This document shows, piece after piece, positions 31,456 to 39,169 of a DNA stretch of 40,336 nt (position 1 is its first letter; every line of letters starts with the position of its first letter). A program made the position numbers and the translations under genes. The stretch lies in contig JADGOH010000003.1 of the NCBI GenBank assembly GCA_017883025.1, positions 1-40,336 of the forward strand, given 5' to 3'. The stretch comes from Acidimicrobiales bacterium (lineage in GTDB: Bacteria > Actinomycetota > Acidimicrobiia > Acidimicrobiales > RAAP-2). The notes below the pieces were generated by a model. The model was not told where the DNA came from. It did not search any database and saw only the letters and a list, made by a program, of their open reading frames with translations.

Positions 31456-32598
31456 TCAGCTGAGCGCCGAGCGGATCTTGGAGAAGAGGCCCTCGTGGTG
31501 CGGGGCGTCGCCGAGCTCCTCCGCACGCGCCCGGGCCAGGGTGACGAGCAGCTCCCGCTGGTGGTCGTCGAGGTCGGTCGGCGTGTCCACCTGGACGTGG
31601 ACGAACAGGTCGCCCCGGCCCCGGCCCCGCAGCTTGGGCACGCCCAGGCCCCTGAGGGTCAGGACCGTGCCGCTCTGCGTGCCGACGGCGATCGACAGGT
31701 CACGTGCGTCGTCGAGGGTGTCGAAGGGCACGCTGCCCCCGAGCGCGGCCAGCGCCATGTGCACGTGCACGGTGGCGTGGAGGTCGACCCCCGAACGCTG
31801 GAACGCCTCGTCGGGCGTGACCGCCAGGTGCACGAAGAGGGCGCCGTTGGGCCCACCCCGGTACCCGGCCGGGCCGTGGCCGGCCAGACGCAGCGTGGAA
31901 CCGTCGTCCACGCCCGCAGGGATGTCGACGGTCAGCGTGCGGGACTCGTTCCGGCGGCCGTCGCCCCGGCAGTCGGCGCACAGCGTCTCGATCGACTGGC
32001 CGGTGCCCTGGCAGCGGTTGCACGGCACCGCGGTGATCACCTGGCCGAGGATGGACTGACGTACCCGGCGCAGCTCGCCCGCCCCCTGGCACTCGGGGCA
32101 CCGGACCACGGAGGTGCCCGGCTGGGCACCGGTGCCTTCGCACGTCTCGCAATGGACGGGGGTGGTGACGTCCACTTGGCGCTGGACCCCGAAGACAGCC
32201 TCCCGGAAGGAGAGCTCGACCACCATCTCGGCGTCGGGGCCGGGCTGGGGGCCGGTCCGGCGGCGCCCGCCGCCCGCGCCCCCCATCCCGTTGAAGAAGG
32301 CGTCGAAGAGGTCGCCGAGGCCGCCGGCGCCGAACGGGTCGCCGCCGGCCGGTCCGGCGGCACCCTGGCCGAACACGCCGGCGTGGCCGAACTGGTCGTA
32401 GCGGGCGCGGCGCTCGGGGTCGCTCAGGACCTCGTACGCGAGGCTGATCTCCTTGAAGTGCTCGCCGTCGGCGTCGTCGTCGCCGTGGTTGGCGTCCGGG
32501 TGGTGCTCACGGGCCTTGGCCCGGTAGGCGCGCTTCAGTTCCTCGTCGGTCGCGTTCCGGCCGACGCCCAGCAGTTCGTAGAGGTCGGTCTCGGTCAT
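31456..32598 (-). CDS. dnaJ: Chaperone DnaJ
   Basis: Full-length Hsp40 of 380 residues. The J domain has DLYELLGVGRNATDEELKRAYRAKAREHHPDAN with HPD; a Gly/Phe region follows (GDPFGAGGLGDLFDAFFNGM); then four zinc-binding CxxCxGxG units (CETCEGTG, CPECQGAG, CNRCQGTG, CADCRGDG) and the two C-terminal substrate domains. ATG 32598 overlaps the hrcA stop as ATGA. This is the DnaJ2-type copy coupled to HrcA, without dnaK beside it. Confidence 0.96.
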   Translation of the reverse strand: MTETDLYELLGVGRNATDEELKRAYRAKAREHHPDANHGDDDADGEHFKEISLAYEVLSDPERRARYDQFGHAGVFGQGAAGPAGGDPFGAGGLGDLFDAFFNGMGGAGGGRRRTGPQPGPDAEMVVELSFREAVFGVQRQVDVTTPVHCETCEGTGAQPGTSVVRCPECQGAGELRRVRQSILGQVITAVPCNRCQGTGQSIETLCADCRGDGRRNESRTLTVDIPAGVDDGSTLRLAGHGPAGYRGGPNGALFVHLAVTPDEAFQRSGVDLHATVHVHMALAALGGSVPFDTLDDARDLSIAVGTQSGTVLTLRGLGVPKLRGRGRGDLFVHVQVDTPTDLDDHQRELLVTLARARAEELGDAPHHEGLFSKIRSALS

Positions 32599-33659
32599 CG
32601 GGCCGACTCGCCCAGACGCTCGCCCAGGCGGTCACCCACGACACGGGCGGCGGCAAGGGCCAGCGGGTAGTTCATCCGGGTGGGCCCGAGCAGGCCGATG
32701 GTGCCGGCCTTGATCCCGTCGACCGACACCGGCATCACCACGATGGCGCACGAGGCCAGGGGCTCCACGCCGTGCTCGGTGCCGATGGCCACCGTGAGGC
32801 CCGTGTCGAGGATGTCGCGCAGGAGCGAGACGACGACGAGCTGCTGCTCCAGGATGGTGAGCACCGAGCGCACCGTGTCGACGGCGTCGAAGGCGGCCGC
32901 CATGCGCGACGACCCGCCCACGAACAGCTGGTCGTGGCCGTCGGCCTCGCCGAGGGAGCGCAGCGCCGCCACGCCCGACGCCACCACGGTATCGACCACC
33001 GGGACGGCACTGGGGGCCGCCACGGGGGCGACCTGGGCCAGGGGCGACCCGAGGGCGTGGGCGGCCAGACGGCCGCCGGCCTCGGACACCACGGCCTCGT
33101 CGGCGTCCTCGGGCAGCTCGATCGACTGCTTCTGGACGGCTCCGTCCGCCAGGACGACCACGACGAGCGCCAACCGGTGGCCGAGGCCGACGAGCTGGAC
33201 CGACCGGACGGCGGCCGACTCGTGGGACGGTCCGACCACCATGGCCGTGCAGTCGGTCAGATCGGCGAGCAGGCCCGAGGTGCGCTCGAGCATCTCCTCG
33301 ATCTCCCCGTGGGCATGGTCGAAGAACTGGCGGACCTGTTGGCGGCCGCCCGGGTCGAGCGGACCGGGGCCGCCGAGCTGGTCGACAAAGAACCGGTAGC
33401 CCTTGTCGGTCGGGATCCGACCGGCCGAGGTGTGGGGCTGGGCCAGGTAGCCGTCGCGCTCGAGCGCCGCCATGTCGGACCGGACGGTGGCCGACGACAC
33501 GCTCACCCCGGGGGCGTCCACCACGTGCTGGGAGCCCACGGGCAGGGCCGAGCCGATGTACTCGTTCACGACCGCGTTCAGGATCGCCGCCTTGCGGCTG
33601 TCGAGGCCCCCGTCGCCGGGGTGCGTCGGTTCACTGGTGCGCTCGTCGGAGGTCGTCAT
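32595..33659 (-). CDS. hrcA: Heat-inducible transcription repressor HrcA
   Basis: HrcA (354 residues) represses heat-shock genes by binding CIRCE. The N-terminal winged helix is SRKAAILNAVVNEYIGSALPVGSQHV...SSATVRSDMAALERDGYLAQPHTSAGRIPTDKGYRFFVD, followed by a GAF-like dimer domain and the C-terminal IGLLGPTRMNYPLALAAARVVGDRL. I choose ATG 33659; the track start at 33728 lies next to the CIRCE element. It heads the hrcA-dnaJ-rsmE unit and is very likely autoregulated. Confidence 0.95.
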   Translation of the reverse strand: MTTSDERTSEPTHPGDGGLDSRKAAILNAVVNEYIGSALPVGSQHVVDAPGVSVSSATVRSDMAALERDGYLAQPHTSAGRIPTDKGYRFFVDQLGGPGPLDPGGRQQVRQFFDHAHGEIEEMLERTSGLLADLTDCTAMVVGPSHESAAVRSVQLVGLGHRLALVVVVLADGAVQKQSIELPEDADEAVVSEAGGRLAAHALGSPLAQVAPVAAPSAVPVVDTVVASGVAALRSLGEADGHDQLFVGGSSRMAAAFDAVDTVRSVLTILEQQLVVVSLLRDILDTGLTVAIGTEHGVEPLASCAIVVMPVSVDGIKAGTIGLLGPTRMNYPLALAAARVVGDRLGERLGESAR

Positions 33660-33721
33660 GGGTGGTCGCCAGGCGTCCGGATCGACCGAGGGGAGGTACC
33701 CGGCGGTCGGAGCGGTCGCTG

Positions 33722-33748
33722 TTGGCACTCCATCCTAGTGAGTGCTTA
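33722..33748. promoter_or_regulatory. CIRCE element (HrcA operator)
   Basis: TTGGCACTC-N9-GAGTGCTTA matches the CIRCE consensus TTAGCACTC-N9-GAGTGCTAA at 16 of 18 arm bases. It lies 63 bp upstream of the hrcA ATG. On the minus strand the spacer contains TAGGAT, a probable -10, so HrcA would sit directly on the promoter. Confidence 0.93.
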
Positions 33749-33758
33749 CCGGTCCCGG

Positions 33759-33780
33759 CCGACCACCCCCGGGTGGTCGG
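33759..33780 (-). terminator. Perfect hairpin between the MBL gene and hrcA
   Basis: CCGACCACCC and GGGTGGTCGG form a ten-pair perfect stem with a two-base spacer (four-base loop if the end pair opens). It is about 37 bp past the MBL stop and just upstream of CIRCE, consistent with an intrinsic terminator lacking a T-run. Confidence 0.5.
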
Positions 33781-33816
33781 CACGCCGGGGAGCCGTGCCG
33801 GCGGCCTGCTGCCCGG

Positions 33817-34533
33817 TCAGGACAGGTACTGGGACCCGTAGGCGTCGGCCAGGTCGTAGAGGGCACGGCGCCCGTCGCCCCGGAACGACGAGCCGTGCAT
33901 CAGTGCCAGCGTCGTCGGTTCGAGGTCGCCGAGCTTCCGCAGCACCGCCGTGGTGTCCGGGGCCAGGGAGGTGCTCCGGAACAGCGCCTCCGCCTCCATG
34001 GAGGGCCCGATCAGGTCCTCCTCGGTGACGGCCGGGCCGTCGCCCAGGTGGGTGAAGAGGTCGCCGCAGAGCAGCGTCCGTGTGGTCTCCTCGAACAGGA
34101 CCCGCGCCTCCCACCCGTGGGGGACGTGCGGGGTGTCGATGTGCCGTACCCGCAGGCTCCCCAGTCCGATCACCTCGCCGTCGGCCAGCGCCCGTGGTGG
34201 CCGGTCGGCCATTTCGGTGAGCGACACCAGGCAGCCCAGCGCGCCGTGGGCGACCTGCGCGTCAGGGGCCGCGGCCAGGAACTCGTTCATGGCGCCGCAC
34301 TCGTCGGACTCGACGTGGCCGAAGGTGATCCATCGGAGACTGGCCACGGGCAGCACCTGGTCGATGGCGGCGCACACCGACGGGAACATCGACCGGTGTC
34401 CGGTGTGGAAGAGCAATGGCTCCTCGTCGGCGAGCAGGAACTGGTTGAACGTGAACCCGTCGGGCCCGATCGCCCGATCGCAGGTGGAGAGGCGGAAGAT
34501 GCCCGGCGCGATCTCGTCGACGGTCGTGGCCAC
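33817..34533 (-). CDS. Metallo-beta-lactamase-fold protein, flavodiiron-type oxidoreductase domain
   Basis: A 238-residue MBL-fold protein. The metal motif is GHVESDECGAMNEFL (H-x-E-x-D), with further ligand candidates in VAHGALG, LLCGDLFTHLGDG and LALMHGSSFRG. This set resembles flavodiiron protein (ROO/FDP) domains, which reduce O2 or NO at a di-iron site, rather than hydrolytic MBL enzymes with HxHxDH. No flavodoxin domain is attached, so an external electron donor would be needed. I choose GTG 34533 with AGGGGG upstream; GTG 34602 is possible. It follows the DtxR-family gene on the same strand. Confidence 0.75.
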   Translation of the reverse strand: MATTVDEIAPGIFRLSTCDRAIGPDGFTFNQFLLADEEPLLFHTGHRSMFPSVCAAIDQVLPVASLRWITFGHVESDECGAMNEFLAAAPDAQVAHGALGCLVSLTEMADRPPRALADGEVIGLGSLRVRHIDTPHVPHGWEARVLFEETTRTLLCGDLFTHLGDGPAVTEEDLIGPSMEAEALFRSTSLAPDTTAVLRKLGDLEPTTLALMHGSSFRGDGRRALYDLADAYGSQYLS

Positions 34534-34603
34534 GGTGGGGCCCCCTGTGCAGGTCAGCTCCCCGACCCACCCGGATGGCGTGGCGGTGGAGCAGGAGGCC
34601 ACC

Positions 34604-34617
34604 CAGGCGGCCGCCTG
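34604..34617. repeat. 14-bp perfect palindrome upstream of the MBL gene
   Basis: CAGGCGGCCGCCTG is a perfect inverted repeat in the 162-bp gap after dtxR. TAGGGT (34625-34630, minus strand) sits just upstream of it, so it overlaps the expected start of transcription and could be an operator. Confidence 0.4.
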
Positions 34618-34695
34618 CCGACCGACCCTAGCGGGTGGGTCCCCGCCGTTCCCGGTGCACCGCCCGGTCGTCCCCGGGGCTCCCGCCGCCGCGGA

Positions 34696-35355
34696 TCAGG
34701 CGGTGGCGATGAACATGCGCTCGGTCATCGCCGGGCCGAGTGCGATGGCGGCGTCACCCAGGATCAACGTCAGGGTGCCGTCCGGGGCACGGGACTGGAC
34801 CACGGCGGTGGTGCCCGGGGTCAGTCCGTTGTCGCCCAGGTAGGTGAGCGAGTCCGCCTCGTGCTCGACGCTCTCGGTGATCCGCACCAGACGGACCTGC
34901 TCCCCCGGCTGCGCCTCGGCCAGGCGGCGCTGGCCGGCGCTGTCGGGCGTCACCCCGGGGATCGGGTTGCCATGCGGGCAGGTGGTCGGGTTGTCGAGCA
35001 GGACGACCAGGCGCGCCTCGACGTCGTCGCTGATCACGTGCTCCCACCGGCCGGCCTCGACATGGGCCTTGTCCCAGTCCAGCCCGATGATGTCGACGAG
35101 CAGGCGCTCGGCCAGGCGGTGCTTTCGGACGACCCCTTCGGCCAGTGCCTTTCCGGCCGGGGTCATCGAGATGCGCCTGCCCGTCCGGGCGATGAGGCCG
35201 TCCGCCTCGAGGCGGTCGAGCATCTCGGACACCGAAGGTGCCGCCTTGCCCAGCCGCTCGGCCAGACGGGCCTGGATCACCGGGATCCCTTCCTCCTCGA
35301 GGGCGAAGATCGTTTCGAGGTACTCCTCGACCGGCGGGTGGAAGCGGTCAAGCAC
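34696..35355 (-). CDS. DtxR/SirR-family metal-dependent regulator
   Basis: A 219-residue regulator with the N-terminal winged helix (VEEYLETIFALEEEGIPVIQARLAERLGKAAPSVSEMLDRLEADGLI), the dimerisation/metal domain (RKHRLAERLLVDIIGLDWDKAHVEAGRWEHVISDDVEARL...NPTTCPHGNPIPG) and a C-terminal FeoA/SH3-like domain. In DtxR/IdeR the main metal site uses Met10, Cys102, Glu105 and His106; here the corresponding residues are Glu, Gly, Glu and His, so metal choice or affinity is probably altered. The GTG 35355 start follows TAGGAT-N7 and is likely leaderless. The MBL gene is downstream. Confidence 0.9.
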   Translation of the reverse strand: MLDRFHPPVEEYLETIFALEEEGIPVIQARLAERLGKAAPSVSEMLDRLEADGLIARTGRRISMTPAGKALAEGVVRKHRLAERLLVDIIGLDWDKAHVEAGRWEHVISDDVEARLVVLLDNPTTCPHGNPIPGVTPDSAGQRRLAEAQPGEQVRLVRITESVEHEADSLTYLGDNGLTPGTTAVVQSRAPDGTLTLILGDAAIALGPAMTERMFIATA

Positions 35356-35362
35356 GCCGCTG

Positions 35363-35368
35363 ATCCTA
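35363..35368 (-). promoter_or_regulatory. -10 hexamer of a leaderless dtxR-family promoter
   Basis: TAGGAT is seven bases before GTG 35355 on the minus strand and overlaps the end of the permease gene. Confidence 0.6.
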
Positions 35369-36811
35369 CGGCACCGGCGGTGGGATCGCTCCGGGGTCCG
35401 GCCCCGCCGTCCCCGGTGGGCGACGCGGACGGCGGCGGGTCGGCCGGGCGGCGCGGCGCGCCGCCTCGGCGGCCTGCAGCTTCGGCACGACCGTCACGGT
35501 GTAGGCGGCCGAGGCCGCCCCCATCGCCAGGATGATGACCAGCGGGACAGGACTGAACCTGTTGTTGACCGACACCGAGGCCACCAGGGCGAGGACCGAG
35601 AAGACCACCAGGCCGGCGATGGCCACGACCCGGACGATCGGGACCCGGAAGGGACGGTGGTGGTCGGGGACCCGGCCCCGCAGTCGCAGTACGCAGAAGG
35701 CGGCGACCGCGTAGATCATCCCCTCGAGGGCGGCCCCCACGGCCACCAGGACCTGCCAGCCGGAGCCGCCGACGACCTCGACGACCACCGAGACGGCGAA
35801 CGAGGTCGTCCCGAGCAGCAGCACCGGCACCCACGGGACGGCCCGGTCGTTGAGACGGGCCAGCAGCGGGGGCAGGCTCCCCTCCCGGGCGGTGGCGTAG
35901 ACGAACCGCGACGCGGTGATGAACCCGCCGTTGAAGGTGTTGAGGGCGGTGACCGTGGTCACGGCGGCCATGATCCAGATGCCGGCCGCGCCGAACGCCT
36001 TCTGGCCGAGCGCCAGCTGCGGGTACGCGGTGATCAGCTGCGCATGGGTCAGCACGTGGCTCATGGCGGTGGTCATGGCCGCGCACACCGCGAACAGCAC
36101 GGCGACGGCGATGAGCATGGCCCGGTGGATGTGCTTCGGGTCCCGGACCTCCTCGGCATTGGTGGTCACCCACTCGAAGGCGCTGTAGAGGAAGATCCCG
36201 AGCGCCACCGACTCCAGGAACCCGGCGCCCGAGTGGTGGTGGACGGGCTGGAACGGCGTGCGCAGTGCGGTCCCCGACCGGGCGAGGGCAACGACGGACA
36301 CGACCAACGTGGCGGCCAGCACGATCGAGGTGGCGACGTCCTGGAGCCATCCGGCCACCTTGACGCCGCGGAGGTTGGACAGTACCGCGACCGCCAGCAG
36401 CGCCAGGGTCCACACGGCGGTCAGCCATCCCGGTGCGTGCAGCACGTGCGTGAGGGCGGCACTGACGATGAAGGCGTCGGCCGCCACGACGAGGACGATC
36501 GTGCTGAGGTAGGTGAACGTGATGGTCAGCGCCACCCGGTCGTCCATGGCGCCGGACATGTAGCGCCGGATTGCGGCGGCGGTGGGGAACATCCCGTTCA
36601 GCTCGCCGAAGAAGGCCCAGGCCATGAGGGCCAGCAGGCCGGCGACTCCGATGGAGATCCACGCGGAGTCGCCGGCCACGTAGGCGACGAGGCCGGCAGC
36701 CGCCAGGTACTGCAGGGCGGCGAAGGCCAGGCCGGTCGAGGTCGACACGGCCGTGCGCAGGCTCATGGCTCGGCGCAGGGTGGCCGCCGGGGCGGGCGCG
36801 CCCTCGCTCAT
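35366..36811 (-). CDS. APC-superfamily amino acid permease
   Basis: A 481-residue polytopic membrane protein with about twelve helices. The first helix carries the unwound substrate-binding Gly-rich region (TAVSTSTGLAFAALQYLAAAGL), and further typical parts are WAFFGELNGMFPTAAAIRRYM, IFLYSAFEWVTTNAEEVRDPKHIHRAM, NTFNGGFITASRFVYATAREGSLPPLL and HHRPFRVPIVRVVAIAGLVVF. It probably takes up amino acids or amines by proton or ion coupling; substrate not assignable. The C-terminus is a basic, Pro-rich cytoplasmic tail. ATG 36811 is 28 bp after the SCP2-like gene. Confidence 0.93.
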   Translation of the reverse strand: MSEGAPAPAATLRRAMSLRTAVSTSTGLAFAALQYLAAAGLVAYVAGDSAWISIGVAGLLALMAWAFFGELNGMFPTAAAIRRYMSGAMDDRVALTITFTYLSTIVLVVAADAFIVSAALTHVLHAPGWLTAVWTLALLAVAVLSNLRGVKVAGWLQDVATSIVLAATLVVSVVALARSGTALRTPFQPVHHHSGAGFLESVALGIFLYSAFEWVTTNAEEVRDPKHIHRAMLIAVAVLFAVCAAMTTAMSHVLTHAQLITAYPQLALGQKAFGAAGIWIMAAVTTVTALNTFNGGFITASRFVYATAREGSLPPLLARLNDRAVPWVPVLLLGTTSFAVSVVVEVVGGSGWQVLVAVGAALEGMIYAVAAFCVLRLRGRVPDHHRPFRVPIVRVVAIAGLVVFSVLALVASVSVNNRFSPVPLVIILAMGAASAAYTVTVVPKLQAAEAARRAARPTRRRPRRPPGTAGPDPGAIPPPVP

Positions 36812-36839
36812 CGGTGCGCCCGCGACCGGTGCCGCCGGG

Positions 36840-37199
36840 TCACTGGTCGAGGAAGGCGACCATGGACATGGCGTCGAGGCGCATCACGTCCTCGGAAGAC
36901 CCGGCCAGGACGATCTCACCCGAGACGTACTTCTCCGACGGGTTGAGGTCCCCCCAGAACAGGTCGGCGAAGTCCTCGCTGGTGGCCGACACCACCAGGT
37001 CGGGCCGGTCGACGAGTCCGTGCCGTAGGTCGGCCAGGACCGAGCCCGACACGGCGATGGTGAACCCGTCGCCCGTGTCGGTGGCCATCAGGTGCACGGT
37101 CCGGTCCCAGCCCCGCAGCATCCGGGCCAGGCGGGCGTTGCCGTTGCAGCGCACCTGCCAGTCGGCGTAGGCCTCGGCGATCTCGTCGGCGGTGGCCAT
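36840..37199 (-). CDS. SCP2 sterol-binding-domain-like protein
   Basis: A 119-residue single-domain protein starting at ATG 37199, two bases after the amine oxidase stop. The pattern GDGFTIAVSGSVLADLRHGLVDRPDLVVSATSEDFADLFWGDLNPSEKYVSGEI fits small SCP2-like domains that bind lipids or other hydrophobic ligands. It ends with a short helix (DVMRLDAMSMVAFLDQ). The track ORF begins upstream in another gene. A ligand cannot be inferred; the neighbouring flavin oxidase suggests a shared pathway only weakly. Confidence 0.78.
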   Translation of the reverse strand: MATADEIAEAYADWQVRCNGNARLARMLRGWDRTVHLMATDTGDGFTIAVSGSVLADLRHGLVDRPDLVVSATSEDFADLFWGDLNPSEKYVSGEIVLAGSSEDVMRLDAMSMVAFLDQ

Positions 37200-37201
37200 C
37201 C

Positions 37202-38617
37202 CTATCGGCCCCCCGGTGCGGCGGCACCCGCCCCCAGCGCGGCGGCCACCTCGGTCGCCACCCGCTCGCCCGACTCGAGCGCCCCCTCGATGTAGCCGGA
37301 CCACGCCGACGCCGTCTCCGTGCCGGCCCAGTGGATCGGGCCCACCGGGCGCCGCAGGCTCGGTCCGCACCCGGTCAGCACTCCTGGGCCCAGGCACGCC
37401 ACCGGACCGCCCCGGGTGAACGGCTCGGCCGACCACCGCTGCTCGGTGAACTCGACCGGTCCGGCCGCCTCGGGGCCGAAGGCTCGGGCCAGCTCCTCCA
37501 GGCACGCCCCTCGCCGGCCGTCGGGCCCGGCGGACTCGGACAGGCGGTCGGCCGGACCGGCGATGAACCCCATCAGCACGCCGTGGGACCCGTCCTCGGG
37601 CGAGTCGTCGAACGTGGCCCGCAGCAGCCCGGTGTCGGCCACGATCTGGCCCGACAGTCCCGCGTCGCGCCAGAAGGGACGGTCATAGACGGCGTGGACC
37701 TTCGTGACCGAGCCCATGGGGGCGCGCTGGGCCAGCTGGTCGCGGGCGCCGGGCAGCGGCGGGTCGAAGGCGATCCTCCCGTGGACGGCCGGGGGCATGG
37801 CCACCACCAGTCGGCGCGCGTCGACCCGCCAGGGCGCACGCACCCCGTCGGCGCCGGCGCGGTCGGCGGTCACCGTGACCCCGGACGGGCCGTGCGCAAC
37901 GCCCACCACCGGGGCGTCGAGCACCACGCGGTCCCCCAGGCCCTCGGCCAACCACACCGCCATCTGCTGGGCCCCCCCGGTGAACCGTCGCTCCTGGGCG
38001 CCCCCGGAGGTGCGGATGAGCGAGGACATCGAACCGCCGCCGTGCGCGTAGCCGAGCACGTAGAGCAGCGACAGCTCGTCGGGCCCGCAACCGAACACGG
38101 CGAGGGTGGCGGTGGCCACGAGGGAGCGGGCCACGTCGGTGTCCGCTGCGGTCGCCACCCATTCGGCCAGGGTGATGCTGTCGAGGAACCCGGCGTCCGG
38201 ATGGTCCCACGGGCTGCTGGGCGAGACCTCCTGCGCCAGCAGGTCGAGGTCGAGCAGCGTGGCGACGGTGTCGGCCGACCCGTCCGGGTCCGAGGTCGGG
38301 ACGAGCCCGGTGAAGGGGTGGAGGCCGCCCGAGCGCACCTCGAGGTTGGATCCCTCGACCCAGGTGGGGAACCGGGTCACGCCGCACTCGTCGGCCAGGG
38401 CCTGGAGCCGGTCCTGGGTCGGGCCGATCCACTGGCCGCCCTGGTCCACCACGGCACCCGACCCGGTGACCTCGGTGAACACCCGACCACCCACCCGGTC
38501 TCGGGCCTCGAGGACCACCACGTCGAGGCCGGCGGCGGCCAGGTCCCGGGCCGCCCGCAGGCCCGCGTACCCGGCGCCCGCTACGACCACGTCGGCGGTC
38601 TGCTCCACTCCGGTCAT
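37202..38617 (-). CDS. Flavin-containing amine oxidase
   Basis: A 471-residue FAD enzyme of the monoamine oxidase/Lsd1 type. The dinucleotide fold is VVVAGAGYAGLRAARDLAAAGLDVVVLEARDRVGGRVFT, followed by VDQGGQWIGPTQDRL (substrate/FAD), a central helical part, PPAVHGRIAFDPPLPG and the C-terminal FAD motif IHWAGTETASAWSGYIEGALESGERVA. I see no motif for covalent flavin attachment. ATG 38617 has GGGAGGGG upstream; the track start at 39040 lies beyond it. It would oxidise a primary, secondary or polyamine; substrate unknown. SCP2-like and permease genes follow directly. Confidence 0.94.
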   Translation of the reverse strand: MTGVEQTADVVVAGAGYAGLRAARDLAAAGLDVVVLEARDRVGGRVFTEVTGSGAVVDQGGQWIGPTQDRLQALADECGVTRFPTWVEGSNLEVRSGGLHPFTGLVPTSDPDGSADTVATLLDLDLLAQEVSPSSPWDHPDAGFLDSITLAEWVATAADTDVARSLVATATLAVFGCGPDELSLLYVLGYAHGGGSMSSLIRTSGGAQERRFTGGAQQMAVWLAEGLGDRVVLDAPVVGVAHGPSGVTVTADRAGADGVRAPWRVDARRLVVAMPPAVHGRIAFDPPLPGARDQLAQRAPMGSVTKVHAVYDRPFWRDAGLSGQIVADTGLLRATFDDSPEDGSHGVLMGFIAGPADRLSESAGPDGRRGACLEELARAFGPEAAGPVEFTEQRWSAEPFTRGGPVACLGPGVLTGCGPSLRRPVGPIHWAGTETASAWSGYIEGALESGERVATEVAAALGAGAAAPGGR

Positions 38618-38694
38618 GTCCCCTCCCGAGGGCGGCGCCCCGTCGGTCGGATGGCGCCCGCAGCCCCGACGGTGGCGGGCGCAGGACCGGCCGG

Positions 38695-38700
38695 TACCGT
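38695..38700 (+). promoter_or_regulatory. -10 hexamer of a leaderless promoter
   Basis: TACCGT is followed by seven bases and GTG 38708, in the divergent gap opposite the amine oxidase. Confidence 0.55.
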
Positions 38701-38707
38701 GGGGTGC

Positions 38708-39127
38708 GTGGACACTACCCCGAGACCCGATCCCGGCGACGGCGATCCGGAGCCCGTGGGAGGGGTCGCGCCGGGGGCTCCCGGCGCTGCGACCGCCGAC
38801 GACGCGACTCCCGAGCACGTGGCCCCCGGGGACGGGACGGACGAGCAGGACGAGGACGACCCGGGCCCCCACGACCCCCTGCGCTTCAACCACTGGATGA
38901 AGCGGTCCACCGCCGGCGCCGTGCTGTCGGGCATCGCCCTCGGGCTCCAGCAGGCGCTCGAGCCCAAGCGCGAGCTGCCGGCATTCGTCATGGAGGCACC
39001 CGGCGAGCCGGAGGACCCCGACGCGCCCATCACCCTGCACTTCGACCCGGACGACCCGACGAAGACCGTCGCCGTCATCCGCACACCGGCCGCCGGCACC
39101 GCCCGCACCACCGACCCCGACCGGTAG
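38708..39127 (+). CDS. Small acidic protein of unknown function
   Basis: A 139-residue protein from GTG 38708 (VDTTPRPDPGDGDPEPVGGV). The first 50 residues are a disordered, Asp/Pro/Glu-rich leader. A conserved-looking core follows: HDPLRFNHWMKRSTAGAVLSGIALGLQQALEPKRELPAFVMEAP, with a short amphipathic or hydrophobic helix, and then PITLHFDPDDPTKTVAVIR. I recognise no family. The track hides it at the end of a 598-residue shadow ORF opposite the amine oxidase. It is divergent from that oxidase and convergent with the hydrolase. Confidence 0.68.
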   Translation: MDTTPRPDPGDGDPEPVGGVAPGAPGAATADDATPEHVAPGDGTDEQDEDDPGPHDPLRFNHWMKRSTAGAVLSGIALGLQQALEPKRELPAFVMEAPGEPEDPDAPITLHFDPDDPTKTVAVIRTPAAGTARTTDPDR

Positions 39128-39169
39128 TGCCGGCCGACCCGGCCACCGACCACCGAGCGGGGCGGCCGG

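Noticed and set aside
37331-38707. Long plus-strand ORF before the small acidic protein
   Set aside because: Antisense of the amine oxidase; only the part from GTG 38708 has a promoter-like hexamer and sensible sequence.
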